Positions 24,501 through 35,366 of a DNA stretch of 64,000 nt are shown piece by piece. The DNA is from Trichostrongylus colubriformis. Lineage: Eukaryota > Nematoda > Chromadorea > Rhabditida > Trichostrongylidae. A model generated the notes under the pieces. The model was not told the DNA's origin. It saw nothing but the letters and a program-made list of their open reading frames with translations, and searched no databases. The position numbers and the translations under genes were made by a program. The first letter of the stretch is position 1. Each line of letters opens with the position of its first letter. Where the stretch lies: the NCBI GenBank assembly GCA_963978905.1, contig OZ022261.1, positions 683,992 through 747,991 of the forward strand, given 5' to 3'.

Positions 24501-25335
24501 CTGCCTGATTTCGCCCCTCGCCCGTTTACATCTACCCTACCGGCTAGTAATGTAGAGGGGCACGAAAGGGAAGGGGTGAGAAGGGGGTTTTCGAGTCTCT
24601 CGGTTCTATTTTTTCTTTCTTCAATGTTACACTGCTGAGCACCCTTAGTTCCATAATCTCAAATATCCACGAACTGCAAATTTACCCCTTCTGATGTGTC
24701 GAAAAATCGGGTCGACGGAAGACCGTCATGAAGAAAACTGAGCTAATAGTAATAGTGACCGCTTTAAGAAGGTAGCATTTGTAGGGAAGTATGGAAAATA
24801 AGGAGGAGAAATGGAAGAATGTGGCAGGAAGGACGAGAAAGGAAAAATGAGAGATGAACGAATGAGAACATTAGTGAGGGGGAGATCATCGTATCAAACC
24901 CCATATACTGAGGTCGTCGGGTACGGAATCTTCGTACCCTCGCGCCGCATGCCGCAGCACGAAATCCCGTCCTAGTTATACAGGGTTATACAAGATGGGC
25001 CGATTCATTGCAACAGCAGTGCTCCCTTCAAAATTGTTGAGTCCTAACAGTGCACAGTGAAAAAATGTTGTTTCACTCGTTGCAAGTGCAGGTGCATATT
25101 ATTGGTACTTTCCGTAAATGCGCACCTGTGCATGTGATAGCTCGCCACTTGAAGAACGATTGTGTTCTTCTTCATGTTGTTCTAAGAAGGCGTTATGAAG
25201 TCGTGATGACAGAAGATACATATTATTTCGACTATTACTTACCAATATGTGATGTGAAGATTTTTGCATTAGAAGTTGTGAATCCACATTCCACACATGC
25301 ATTAAGCTCATCCATCAGATGTGCGTAAATGGTCT
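18419..25335 (-). CDS. hunchback/Ikaros-like C2H2 zinc-finger transcription factor, partial
   Basis: Exons, in coding order, are 25335-25243, 25181-25126, 23573-23458, 23086-23018, 22966-22877 and 18583-18419 (stop TAG). Splicing the first two creates a finger with the C-x2-C-x12-H-x3-H pattern across the junction (CVECGFTT..SHIEQH), strong support for the model. The next exons give CPHC..HLDAH, CDIC..HRHRMRH and the start of CRYC..FFRKDQ. The last exon has a finger pair, CVHC..HKGLH and CNLC..HVIFANH, the arrangement at the C-terminus of hunchback and Ikaros proteins. The intron after 22877 uses a GC donor (gcaagt). At least one exon is missing between 25126 and 23573 (phase mismatch), and more between 22877 and 18583. 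Resemblance to the C. elegans ztf-16/ehn-3/sdz-12 group is from memory and not verified. Confidence 0.75.
18735..19115 (+). repeat. dispersed repeat family D, copy
   Basis: It shares ordered blocks with 24330-24710 and 55685-56075: an aaaGTGAGA-like start, a GC-rich middle containing ACGTTCGAGGCTG, then CTGTTAC..GAGCAC and a TTACCCCTT-like end. Function unknown; non-coding as far as can be seen. Confidence 0.55.
19239..19671. repeat. 433 bp foldback element (MITE-like)
   Basis: Arms of about 175 bp are near-perfect inverted copies, so both strands give almost the same open frame (MSFCVTHIFMLYLPNVGLM). The ends are TTAAAGGAATCGTCCACGGA and its inverse; the palindrome includes TTAA. The spacer is GC-rich. 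It lies in the intron upstream of the terminal zinc-finger exon. Confidence 0.85.
19672..22149. other. zinc-finger gene intron, nothing firm
   Basis: It probably still hides one or more exons, since the finger opened at 22877 is not completed. The frames at 21674-22120 and 19985-20329 (minus) have no recognised similarity. Confidence 0.3.
22150..22346 (+). CDS. protein-like open frame, unrecognised
   Basis: A frame with no ATG at its start reads ADVSLQKVESNVYRMQETWR and continues KYYGLHPDEIYSNLFKV to a TGA near 22346. Composition suggests a real or recently decayed exon inside an intron of the zinc-finger gene on the other strand. No family is recognised, and it could be a transposon fragment. 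Confidence 0.25.
22877..22966 (-). CDS. zinc-finger gene, exon with GC donor
   Basis: A 90 bp exon after acceptor tgtcctag. It encodes HRHRMRHSGVKPYECRYCKK and ends RFFRKDQ, a canonical TGEKP-type linker (HSGVKPYEC). It ends CAG followed by gcaagt, a GC-AG intron. Reading through instead gives a stop 12 codons later. Confidence 0.75.
23018..23086 (-). CDS. zinc-finger gene, exon with CDIC finger start
   Basis: A 69 bp exon, phase 0 at both ends, between acceptor gattccag and donor gtaaga. It reads DAHSRHQGQMYQCDICQMQF and ends SQK. It completes one finger and opens the next. Confidence 0.78.
23458..23573 (-). CDS. zinc-finger gene, exon with CPHC finger
   Basis: Acceptor aaccttatag, donor gtgagc. 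An acidic/Ala/Pro-rich linker (AAAEEEQPATAKPSK) precedes HVCPHCKFTTYMSQHMRSH. The second His of this finger follows in the next exon (DAH), with a phase 0 junction. Confidence 0.78.
23967..24164 (+). CDS. protein-like open frame, unrecognised
   Basis: It reads DATHEDLLSHTEIGDNVEES and continues with KQTNPHKQIYKKLHTEG to TAG. The polar, helical composition is typical of coding DNA. The antisense frame (FLDVVTDFRMRKK) is also open and lies where an exon of the zinc-finger gene is missing. Undecided. Confidence 0.2.
   Translation: MQSDATHEDLLSHTEIGDNVEESLSVHSMVLKQTNPHKQIYKKLHTEGSKARLSRVTYYFRQDKW
24330..24710 (+). repeat. dispersed repeat family D, copy
   Basis: Blocks GAAGTGAGAACTGGGAAGA, GGGACAACGTTCGAGGCTG, ATGTTACACTGCTGAGCAC and AATTTACCCCTTCTG align with the copies at 18735 and 55685. 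It lies in an intron of the zinc-finger gene. Confidence 0.6.
25126..25181 (-). CDS. zinc-finger gene, exon completing the first finger
   Basis: A 56 bp exon between acceptor ccttcttag and donor gtgcgc. It supplies EQH, completing H-x3-H, and then a Glu/Ser-rich linker. It ends in phase 0, which does not match the next recognised exon, so an exon is missing in between. Confidence 0.65.
25243..25335 (-). CDS. zinc-finger gene, exon with first half of an N-proximal finger
   Basis: Acceptor catgttcag, donor gtaagt, phase 1 in and phase 1 out. It encodes ..NACVECGFTTSNAKIFTSHI, which holds the two Cys and first His of a C2H2 finger. The second His comes from the next exon. Confidence 0.75.
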
Positions 25336-26450
25336 CTGAACATGATATGTATTTCAATGCCGATCGACCTACCCATGATATTAAGCAATGAAATATAATG
25401 GCAAATTGAGTGGCGAACTCCAATGTGGACCGAACGAGGAAAATGCAGAGGAAGTATTCACATATGCAGCGACTGGAGTGATAAATGTCAGGAGTGTTCA
25501 TGATTTCTCTGTAATTATGTACCTAATTATATATCACTAGCACATGAATCGCGGTATCTGTTAATAAGGGATCTCACCATTAGCGTCTGAGTGTTTTACC
25601 AACTGAAACCTGCCCTCAACTTGGCCCTAGTTCTAGAAAGAAGGTGGCTATCAAGGGGGAATTATGTTTCAGGCTCCACTGGCACGATGGGCTCGGCCAG
25701 AGTGATGATATATGTAATTCAATGCAATTATCGTTGAAGGCGTCCCGAAGGGTTCAAGATGAATGGAAGTGAAAAACGTTCGAATGGCTTCTATAATACG
25801 GATTTTGCTGCTTGACTTGAGTCTTCTACATAATACTGGGAACGATTCGCACCAGATGATTTTTCTGCGCATTTTCCTTTCATTCAAGATTTTTTCGAAA
25901 ATGCTTTTAAAAAACATTTCCACTTGTTTTCCTCTGCTTCTCTCTCTTCACAGCGCAACCACTGAAGGCTCATAAACAGGGAAACTATAAAATGAATCGA
26001 TTTTTCTATTCTCGATACTAAATTGACAAATAAATCTATTTAGTGGTTACACTACGCTTGAAATGCATCTAGTAATTTAGAGTAAAGTAGAGCATGTTTC
26101 GTTACTTCTTCCAAAATATATAAGAGGAGCTTCTTTCCCCAAAGGTGACTAGGAAGGGCTTCAATACCAATTCAATCAACGGGCACGAATTCGGAAGCTG
26201 TGATAATCAAACCTCTCAACTTTTATGTAATGCTCAGAGCTCCGATTAAGTAGACGCTGCAACCTGCTAGAATACTGCCAGCTAGTTTCTGAAATTGTTA
26301 ACGCAACAAAAGTCGTTATATGTGGTAGTACCGGTGGCAAAGCTCTAGACACTATACTGCTACCTCATCTGTCTTGTTGAGTTCTCAGGGCACCCAGGCC
26401 GTTTACAATTTTCGAAAATCTGGTATTCAAAGAACTTCCATCTTTGTTTT

Positions 26451-26607
26451 CACAGTACCACAAGTGTTTCGAGAATCTCAAGTCAAGGAAGAAGGTGCTA
26501 ATATTTGTCCTGTGCTCATTGTGAATGCCGTCTATTATTCTACTCTCTCAAGCTCCTTCTTCGATCGTCTTCGATCAGAAGATAAGAGTCTTGCAGTCCA
26601 GGAGGTC
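26451..26607 (+). other. short coding-like repeat, copy 1
   Basis: An open frame after an acag acceptor-like site (VFRESQVKEEGANICPVLIV) ends at TGA. About 65 bp match the segment at 59466-59530. It may be an exon of a gene family or a repeat that carries an open frame. Confidence 0.25.
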
Positions 26608-26769
26608 TGACGTCCACCGACGAAAATCCTCTTGGATTCCTGAGCGAATCCACAAGCCATTATGCAAGAACTAACATAAATTCTTAGACGGCCTTCATAC
26701 CCTGCGGCACCGGCTCCGATGCCAGAACCGATAGAGCGGGAGGAAGAAATGTGGTGGCACCCTGCGTCC

Positions 26770-27045
26770 TGCCCACCTCACCTTCCCGGGTTTGTAGCCT
26801 TATGTCAGGATTTCGCACCACGACCTGCGGCGTGCGACGGGTGCGTTCGAGCTATGCTCGCCGCTATAGTGGGATCTTAATGCGATTACCCGGTAATGCT
26901 AGGGGCGCCATACACAGATGATTGTAATCCCTTTAGGAATCAACAACATGGCGACTCTAGCTCGTCCTCATTGTTTCACCTGCGACATGCTGCGGTGAGA
27001 AATCCTGACATAAGGGCACACACCCCACCTTGCCCATCCGGCATC
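26770..27045. repeat. foldback element, diverged arms
   Basis: CCTTATGTCAGGATTTC near 26800 is repeated inverted near 27000, and weaker pairing extends over about 110 bp on each side. GC-rich within an AT-rich region. No coding capacity is likely. Confidence 0.5.
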
Positions 27046-27632
27046 CACAGTACGATGGCAGCGTTAACCTTATTAATCAGTAATTCCCAAATGGTCCTGG
27101 CTTCCGGAGATAGTAAGCAGTTTGGGTGCTTTAAGAGCTCAATGGGTCAAATAAGGCAGCAGTATGAGTGTCTGGGGCTTTGTCAACCGGTACCACCACA
27201 CCGACTACTGTTTGCGCTATACAACTTCTGAAACTGGCTGGCAATATCTTAGCATGTTCCAGCTAATATTTATTCAGAGCTCTGAGTAAGGAAAAAGGTT
27301 TGATGATCTAGCAGCCCAAATCTCGTAACAGAGCTCTGGATTAGTATCTCGTAAATTTTTGAGCGGAGGTCAATGAGCAGCTACTCTGTCAGTGGAGTCA
27401 AATAATAGTGACATTGAGGATTTCATTGCTTACCAATATCTGATAGATCTGACGTTATGACATTTTGGGAAAGTCACATGTATTGATGTTGATGCAACGT
27501 TACAACGTTGTTACAAGGATGCTGACCTCGTATCAACGCAAATTGCATAGTCTCGCAGTGATTAAATGCGATCACAATCTGCTGATGTAAAAGATGAGAA
27601 ACATTCGATCAATTATTTATTCTTATTTCCAG

Positions 27633-27833
27633 TTAATAGAGGGAAAACTTCTGCGACTCGTTTTCTGAAAATTTCACATCAAGAAGACACCCTGAACTTG
27701 AACAGAGAGTTTGGACTGTCCCAATCCTTACGCCTGCGATGAAAATGACGATTTTTTTTGAAATGGATTTCGGCTCGTCCTTCTTCACAATTTTGCGCCG
27801 AAACTGTTCAGCAACCTCACTGGGCAATGCCAC
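27633..27833 (-). CDS. possible exon pair, unrecognised
   Basis: ALPSEVAEQFRRKIVKKDEP and KSISKKIVIFIAG precede a gtaagg, and an aaattttcag acceptor follows about 80 bp on with a short tail to TAA. The basic helical sequence looks coding. The 5' side runs straight into the foldback at 27831, so it may instead belong to that element. Confidence 0.2.
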   Translation of the reverse strand: MALPSEVAEQFRRKIVKKDEPKSISKKIVIFIAGVRIGTVQTLCSSSGCLLDVKFSENESQKFSLY

Positions 27834-28011
27834 TTGGTCTTTGCGCGCGACTAATTCCTACTGATCTAGCAGCAAGTAGGTGTGGTTTCGCTGGGCCACT
27901 GATCTCATCCAGTAAAACGCGTGAGATGAGTCACTACGCGCAACATGTTCCTTGCTGGCCTTGCGAAACCACGGCAAGATCAGCAGAAATTGATTGCGCA
28001 GTGACCAGGTG
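27831..28011. repeat. 181 bp foldback element
   Basis: CACTTGGTC at the left and GACCAGGTG at the right, with imperfectly paired arms that share GTGGTTTCGC / GCGAAACCAC and CTGATCT / AGATCAG. The 109-codon frame across it is incidental. Confidence 0.55.
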
Positions 28012-28496
28012 TATGTTAGAACACACGGATTTTAAGCTCGGCCTGCGACTGACAGTCTGTGGCCTTTGGCTCTGTGACAAAGGTTAATCAGTAAATTAGT
28101 ACATGACGAATGTCACACCTATCTCCTCAATTTACTATTCGCACAATAGTCCACTCGCTTTTTAAATTATCCCGTAAGTTGTCACAGAAAACACGTCAAA
28201 GAGATGAGCATAGTCATCGTGTGCCGTGGTGATACTCCGATCGTGTGTCCAAACCGTCACCCTAAGTGATCAGACACACCTCTTTCTCATGAATTAGCGC
28301 CTGGACTCCGATGCAAACGAGGCAACAGTGTCACCACCAAGATAAGCCGGTTCCAAAATCATATGTTAATTCCTTTCTTCAATTCAAAAACTCACTTATT
28401 ATTGTTATTTGAAATTCTGATTTTTATTAGTTGGTGAATTTCGCCACAGCGCGTAAGCGAAGGTTGCTACAGGCATGGTGGACTAAGGTGAGAGGG

Positions 28497-28569
28497 GTCT
28501 CGGTGGTGTAATGGATTGGCACATATGCCCAAAAAGCATGGAGTGCGGGTGGGATTCCCGTCCGAGACC
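28497..28569 (+). tRNA. tRNA-like gene or pseudo-tRNA, anticodon AAA (Phe)
   Basis: It folds as a full cloverleaf: a 7 bp acceptor (GTCTCGG/CCGAGAC), D-stem GTGT/GCAC, anticodon stem TATGC/GCATG with loop CCAAAAA, a 4 nt variable loop, and T-stem GCGGG/CCCGT. Box A-like TGGTGTAATGG is intact. Position 33 is C instead of T, and the T-loop (TGGGATT) has lost the TTCRANT consensus of box B. Both argue for a decayed or tRNA-derived copy over an active tRNA-Phe, for which an AAA anticodon would also be unusual. Confidence 0.5.
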
Positions 28570-31500
28570 AGACTTTCACCCATACTCAGCATCCTTGAAA
28601 TAATTTTCATTTTCCTATAGACCTTTTAATTGAATAGCAAATAGATGTATGAGTATAAAGCAATATAAATAGCGGGATTATTTTCGAAAATCGAGATTTT
28701 GGGACAAAAGATAGGTGTGAAAGAGAAGGAATGCAGAAATGTCGCAAAAATTCTCCCACAACCTATTAGTTTGTGAAGTAGTAGTGCGATTACTTTTTCA
28801 CATTGCCAATCAACACATCATTTTTGCAGGGGCCCTCTTACTATAATGCGGAACAGCAAGGGCCCAGAATCTCGCTAATTGGATAGAGTACGACATTAGT
28901 ATCGGACGAGAAGTGAAGTAAGCATAAGCATGATTCGGCGTCAAGTTTAATTAATCTCTTGAACTTATGCAATTACGAGTATGAGAGTTCTATATCGAGA
29001 GCTAATCACATCGAGCACATTCAAACTATCAGAAGTAGCAAGTACATTTATGCCATCCATAACAACTGAAAAAAACGAAATATGTAAAAAGGTGCTTGCT
29101 CATGGTTAAGGACCTTTAAGCGGGACCTGTAGTGGTAGGAGAGTCACATACTATCAGGCATGTAAACCAGAAAAAAAAATGTTCTGTCATAACTAAATCC
29201 TTCTTAATATTCAAAAAAGGTTCAAATTATTTGAATGAAAACGTTGTAGGCTAACTGTATGCATGATGCCTGAGTATCAGTTATGGACCACGTAACCAGC
29301 GTTTACAGACCTGAGGGAGGGCTTAGGGCTCGATACGTCGTAGGCTAATATAAGTACGACAAGCTTTGGTTTTTTATCAATTAGAGGAAGTCATATACAA
29401 TAAAGATCGGAACAATTGATAAATAACAACCGTCATGCCGATGAGGATGAAAGAAGCCTTTACGAATTCAGCTATCAAACTATATACCTACTATGAGAGA
29501 CCCGATACAGCGCTAATTAGAAGTAAGGAGTCAGTTCATGCAAAAATATACGCTTGACATCTCTACTAGGGAAAGCCCTACGCATGAATGATCGCTATAA
29601 ATATTTCCACAGTCAGTGTTAACATGGTCATCAACATTCCTTCTTTTACACTAGAAGGCACGGTAGCTGATGTAAATAAATTATGTGAATAGTAGAGCAA
29701 ATGATTCGAATAACTTTATATAAATAAGTCCACGCAAATAAAAAGCTAAGATATGATGGAACCGTACAAGATTGACAGTGAAATCCTACATGTTCGAATG
29801 AAATCATACATATAATACCTTTTGAGGAGAAATGTTTTCATGAGGAGATCAGAGCTAACATCTTACCAACTTGGTGTTAGGAATTCCTTAGAATTGCATT
29901 ATAATGTGGAGTAAACTGAAAAAGTCAGAGAATGTTCGTTTCAGACACGTTCGGGAAGCGAGGTAAAAGTTATGTCAAAGCGAAATTGATTGAGTGAGAG
30001 CGAAAGCAGGTATCCTTGAGCGCGGCGAAGGTTTTGACCTTGTGCGGCCTTCATCTCTGTAAAGCTGTCTGAATTGCTCGAAATAATCTGAAACTCTTCG
30101 CAAAGAAAAGGTTATCACCCCATTCCGCTTGAGATTCATTGCTTTGGTAGTGGTGAGCTTGCAAAAGCTACTATGGTCATTATGGGCACAAAACATAGCA
30201 GTAATGTATAAATTGCAATATAGCAACACCGATGTGAAGAGACGATTTAGATTGACTTGTTGAATAGTATTAATACGAACTTGGAGCGGATTGACGCCAT
30301 GTGTGTAAAACTCTGCGGAATGCGGAATACTGTGATGAAACATTCCGACATTCAACATGGTTTGTTTATTAAACGCAGATGCAAGTGATAATGCCAGGGT
30401 TAAACGCCCTCACTAGCATTTTCTAAAATCCTTTATCAAAGACAGCAAAAAGAAACATTTCTTTCGAGTATTGATGGATTAGTACAAACCATACGAACAT
30501 GATCTCTACTCGATCCACGACAGGCACGATGCACGCAGCAGCACGTTTTTGCCGGCGCTATTGGCATTCCAAGCCTCCTCCAAACTAATTCCTACGAAAA
30601 AATTCCTTTCACTCCTTCTTTCTCTACATTGTATCAGTTCTTCAAATGCTTTACGTAATCCGTGCTTTTATAACAAGAACCCTTATGCTCAGCCTTGCGG
30701 AGTGCAGGCAGTGGCAGCTCCTTGACCTGCTTACAAATGAAGGCCTCACAGCTGCCTGCGAGTTTTGGTGTGTATCGGTAGGGCAAGATTTCGTAACACG
30801 GCATACCCAGTGCAAAGCGAGACCCGCCCATAAGGTCCTATTCAGAGTCCGTTGGTGAGGTTCTCCGCCTCGAGCATTTCCGAGCCTAAGGATACATCTT
30901 TACGTGTGCTAAAAATTCTTGAATGGAAGATCCTTTCCAACGGATTCTGAATACGGCGTCTGGTTACGCGAGCGATAGGAAGTTCCTCAGGTATCAGATA
31001 CTGCTTACTATTCAGTCAAAGCAATCAGCTATAATCGTCCGTAATCCAATTAAGCATCCGCAGATGACCGGTGGAGGTAGTGGCACGAAAGGTGTTAATA
31101 TTGTGAAGATTTTCATCACGACGATGTTAGCATCAAAAATACATACAAATGTTTGAACATTTCGCAGTCTGAACTTTTGTAATGCAACGATGGAGAACCG
31201 AGTAGAAGGGGTGTCTTACAGAAGGAACTGGTGCGACCGCGCCAAGTGTCAATCGGCGCTGCATACAATGATTTGTCCTTAGCATTCGCTTAAATTTACT
31301 GGAATGATTTTAAAATTCCTCAATCGAGATCCTTCACATGGTGTGCTTCCTTTCTTTGTTTCCTCCCTATTTCTCAGCCTCTCGAGCGCGCAGTGGCGTC
31401 GCAAAAGTACTGGCCTCCACAATAAAGACCTGAGGGCACACCAAACTGTATCAAAGACATAGAAACCATTGCAAAGCCCGACCAATTCCAGGGGCTCCGG

Positions 31501-34500
31501 TATTTCAATGCCACAACTCGAGTCCTGTCGAAATTTGCGACGCCCTATCGACTCTTCTGCACCTCGATCACAGGTAAAGGCAGAGCCTAGCACTCCGGCA
31601 TCCTTATCGACTAGCTTGAGCAATAGAAATGAAGGAATTCCGTCGCCAATTCCCAAATTATCACATCATTGCCATTGATTCCTTAAAAACCATCAAATGA
31701 AGGGTTCGAGCGGCCAGGGTACCCAACGATCGCTTTGACTGTTAGGGTCGACTTCTGAGGAGTATGTGCCCTTATTTCAGTTTTTTGCGCCCGCGTGTAA
31801 TTGTGTAAGAAGGGCGGCACCGTATTCACAACTATTTTTATTGATTTCTTCGCTATATTGAGCTTGTTTTTATCTCAGTAGACAGAATTCGGTTGAATTG
31901 GGTTGAGTTTGTTGATGACAGCATGACGTTTTGCATGCATTCATTCCATTTTTATGCTCTGCATCATCTTTATATTCATCATTTTTGCTCACCCGGACTG
32001 TATTTGCTTTACGTCGTACTATAGTGTGAATCATGTTTTGTAGGTGCTACTGGAATTAGGGGAGGGGCAGTGCACTGTGCTCTGCGTCTCTGAGGCTATG
32101 GCTAGAGCGCAGAGAAGTCATAGCGCTAGCCGAATCGGGTTTATGCACAGAAACGATTCTGATGAAGCAAATTTGTGCTTTTTTCATCCTGTTTAGCTTA
32201 AATCTTGGGAAAAGGACTCGCTCTCCCTAGGCTCAGGCGAACACGCGTAAGTGGTTGTTTAGTCTAGTTGAAGCGAATTTTTTTAAAATATACAATTGAA
32301 GGATACTTCTATCGTTTTCTCACTTAATTAACTGTACCTAGGCATAAAATAACCTTGACGGTGCCTATAGGCAGAAATTCAGCGCGATTTATGCTTTTGT
32401 CAAGTGGCCGCCCCTAACTCCAGTAGTACCATTTTGTTTGTATGGAGTTGGACGCAGTGCGCTTTGCGCGTTTGCACAGCTCAGTCTAGGACGAAGGTGT
32501 TCGGCGATGACTGAACAACTTCCGCATGAAGCGACAGCTCGCTCTTGCACAAGAAGATGGTTTTGCTCACCTCGGAGCTCCTTCTGCCTAGACTGAGGCA
32601 AAAGCTATCTACTATTCTAATAAGCTGATGTACCGTTTTGCATGCATACTGCTGATATGTAAGTAGAGATAATACATAGCACAGAATGCAGGGAAGGATG
32701 ATACACAGCGCAGGATATGGAATAAATTCATACAAAAGGCTATCATCAACTAAGGGTGAACTGAAAACATTTAAATCACTGAATTCAACTGCATTCTGCC
32801 TGCTTAAATGAAAACATATTGGAAAGATGTCCAATATAGCAGTGAAATGGATAAAAAAGGCGTAGATACGGTCGTCACTCTTTTTACGCAATTACACGCG
32901 ATTCGCTTGGAAGGCAGACAACTCGCACGCAAACGTCGCCGCCACACGGAGCGACGTGACTCCCACTTCTGAGGAAAAGCACTGCTTATAGTGAGGAGTG
33001 TAATGTGAGGACAGGAGTTCGCAACGCGGCATGCTGCGTGCCATGCGGTGCATGCATGCTGTGGGCCCTGATTCTTAAAGTTATGGCAAGAATGAGAACG
33101 AACCCGAACACTTCTGGAAAGGCAATTGAAAAGAATGGCGCAACTTCTCGAGTGGCTATATTAGTAGAATATTAAAAAGTGGTCACGGCCAGATACAGGC
33201 TACTTAAGTGATTGGTTTCTTTCCAGTGAAATATAATGTTTCAATGAATTGCTGGTTTGGCCGATTTTGTTAATTAGACGTACCTCGTTGGTTTGAAATT
33301 CGATTCAGATTACTGGGAATGTAAGTGTTGAACACCATTTTGTAGAACAGGTGAATTCTTCTCAAAAGACACGTGAAACAACGAAGATTTATGAAAAATC
33401 CAGAAGCAAAATTTCTTTGGGAAGAAAAAATAACATTATTTATCAAATGGCTCAATAATGCCGTGTGTGGAAAGTGTTGTCATTGCTCAAAATACAAGGC
33501 GTCCTGCGCAACACGGAATTTCTCATTTCTCAAGTGCCATATCGTCCAACGGCGAAGACGGCAGTGTCGAGTGTGCGAGAGGCTATTATTGCTGGTTTGG
33601 CTGACCGCTTTCTGGGTATCTCTTCTCTGCCTCGCCAAGGCCAGTTCCGAGTCGCTTCCACGTCATAATCGATATGCATCAGGGGAAGTTCAGGTGGACT
33701 ACACTTGTCCGCGTTGCACGTATGTCTGGATGGGCATGGCCACATGGTCATTCGTTCACCTGCGTCCACCCTCACTAAGATTGTGTCTCTAATCCAGTTG
33801 GGGTTGTGCACATTTTTACAAATGACCTACTTCAGCCCCTATGTGCGAAGAGCTCACACCCCCTGGGCGAAAAAGTAATTGACTAGGTGCGAGAATTACA
33901 GGTCAGTTATACGCCGCTTAACTCCATAAGTTGAGTTCATTCTCATATCGAATTTCACCGTCATAGAGGCAAACCCACTATCCAAGGGTGCCATCAGGTG
34001 GGTTGGCTTTTTTCCATTGCACAAGGTCTCTGGCAGGGTAGGCGCACGCAAGAATTTTTTGGGACAGTACCCCATGTGAGTTGGTAATATACCTTGTATA
34101 TCACATAATAACACTGCCACATTTCAGGTGCTAAGCACCGAAATATTGCAATTTATCTTGAAAAACTTTTGGGACTTTCACAGCCTTTTAAGTTTTTTGT
34201 AGTCTCATTCTATTATTACACATCTATAAGTCGAGTTAATGCCACAAAGGGGAAATTTAAGGCATTCCATTAAACAGGGGGAGGAAGGCAGCATACTCTT
34301 GGCTCACATCCGCTAAGTGTACAAAAGAGAGAGTAACGAAAGAGATAGAAGTAATGGTACAAGCAGAAGCAAGCTATGACTCCCTACTTTCATCCTCATT
34401 AAAATATGGAGCCGTCAGTCACCGGCATTGTGCTTTAGAATACCTACGGCATCAACATCTGTTCAAAATAGCAGAGCCAACTTCCGTAGTGGGTCTCTCA

Positions 34501-35069
34501 TGGGGAACCTAAGGTCCCAAAGACTATCGCGGTTAATCTGGGACAACACTATCTCGGACAGCGCTATTATGATTCGAAGTGTAATACTTTTTGCTTCAAA
34601 CCCCCTGTACTCATTACACTTAAGTGAAAAGTATAAAATGTTGCAGAAAACGAAGCTAGCTATTTTCAGACTCGTTAATAAATCATATAAGTTCAGTGGC
34701 TCAAGAAGTTGAGTATAAGTATATCTGAAGGGGAGTTAACAGCGTATAGCTAACATCTACTTCTCGCACCTAGTTAATTACTTCTTCGCACATGAGGTCC
34801 GAAGCAGGTGCGAAGTAGATCGTACCAATGTGTACACACATGTCCCGTTCTGAATAACCTGCGCGGTAAATGGCTCTCGCGCCGATCCTCTGTGCCCTGA
34901 TCCTTTTCGAGTGTCCTGTCGCACAACCTTTCTCTCACACAATTCCTAATGCGTCTCTCTGGGCATGTTTGCCTTTTTCTCGTTCCCAACATCAATACTT
35001 AGTTTCAAAATACGCCGAACAAAAAAAATGAACACTTTAATTGAGATACAAAAAGAAATCGATTCATAA
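28570..35069. other. gene-poor, mostly AT-rich region
   Basis: No transposon ends, gene or RNA could be established. Long frames at 29975-30358, 31279-31656, 32481-32891 (hydrophobic, minus) and 33373-33811 (both strands) lack splice or family support. The span is upstream of the minus-strand zinc-finger gene and could hold its 5' exons. Confidence 0.3.
31469..31575 (+). other. Ser/Pro-rich open frame, possible exon
   Basis: It reads GSGISMPQLESCRNLRRPID and SSAPRSQ up to CAG followed by gtaaag. A second frame over the same bases (NATTRVLSKFATPYRLFC) is also open from a ttccag acceptor. Local GC is raised. No family recognised. Confidence 0.2.
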
Positions 35070-35300
35070 TGGATTGGTTTTCTCGCCGTATCAGCGACAC
35101 CGTGGATTTGTTGCAAATTGAGGTAAATGGAATCATGTTAGGGAACTATTTCAAATACACTATGAACAGTCCTCAGATGTGCTACATTGACGACAAGCCA
35201 TTTGAATGATGAATTGTATAATAAGGACGACTATGCCAGATTGATCGAGTTCGAGAGCGATAATGAACCACGAGAAGAAACCTCGAGGAAGTATACCCTG
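35070..35300 (+). CDS. possible gene start and second exon, unrecognised
   Basis: An ATG at about 35070 opens MDWFSRRISDTVDLLQIE, followed by donor gtaaat. About 45 bp downstream, after a cctcag acceptor, is an acidic frame, DELYNKDDYARLIEFESDNE. Both pieces look coding, but the second frame needs phase 2 while the first exon ends in phase 0. Either an exon is missing or one call is wrong. The second frame then runs into the palindrome at 35367. Confidence 0.3.
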
Positions 35301-35366
35301 CTCTCAATTATGAGCATTGAGCGTGAAAAATGGATTCATCCTTTTCTTATGATTTTGAATGAATGT

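Noticed and set aside
33373..33811. Long frames on both strands with many Cys (CGKCCHCS, CPRC)
   Set aside because: Spacing does not match a known zinc-binding fold, splice sites are absent, and both strands are open.
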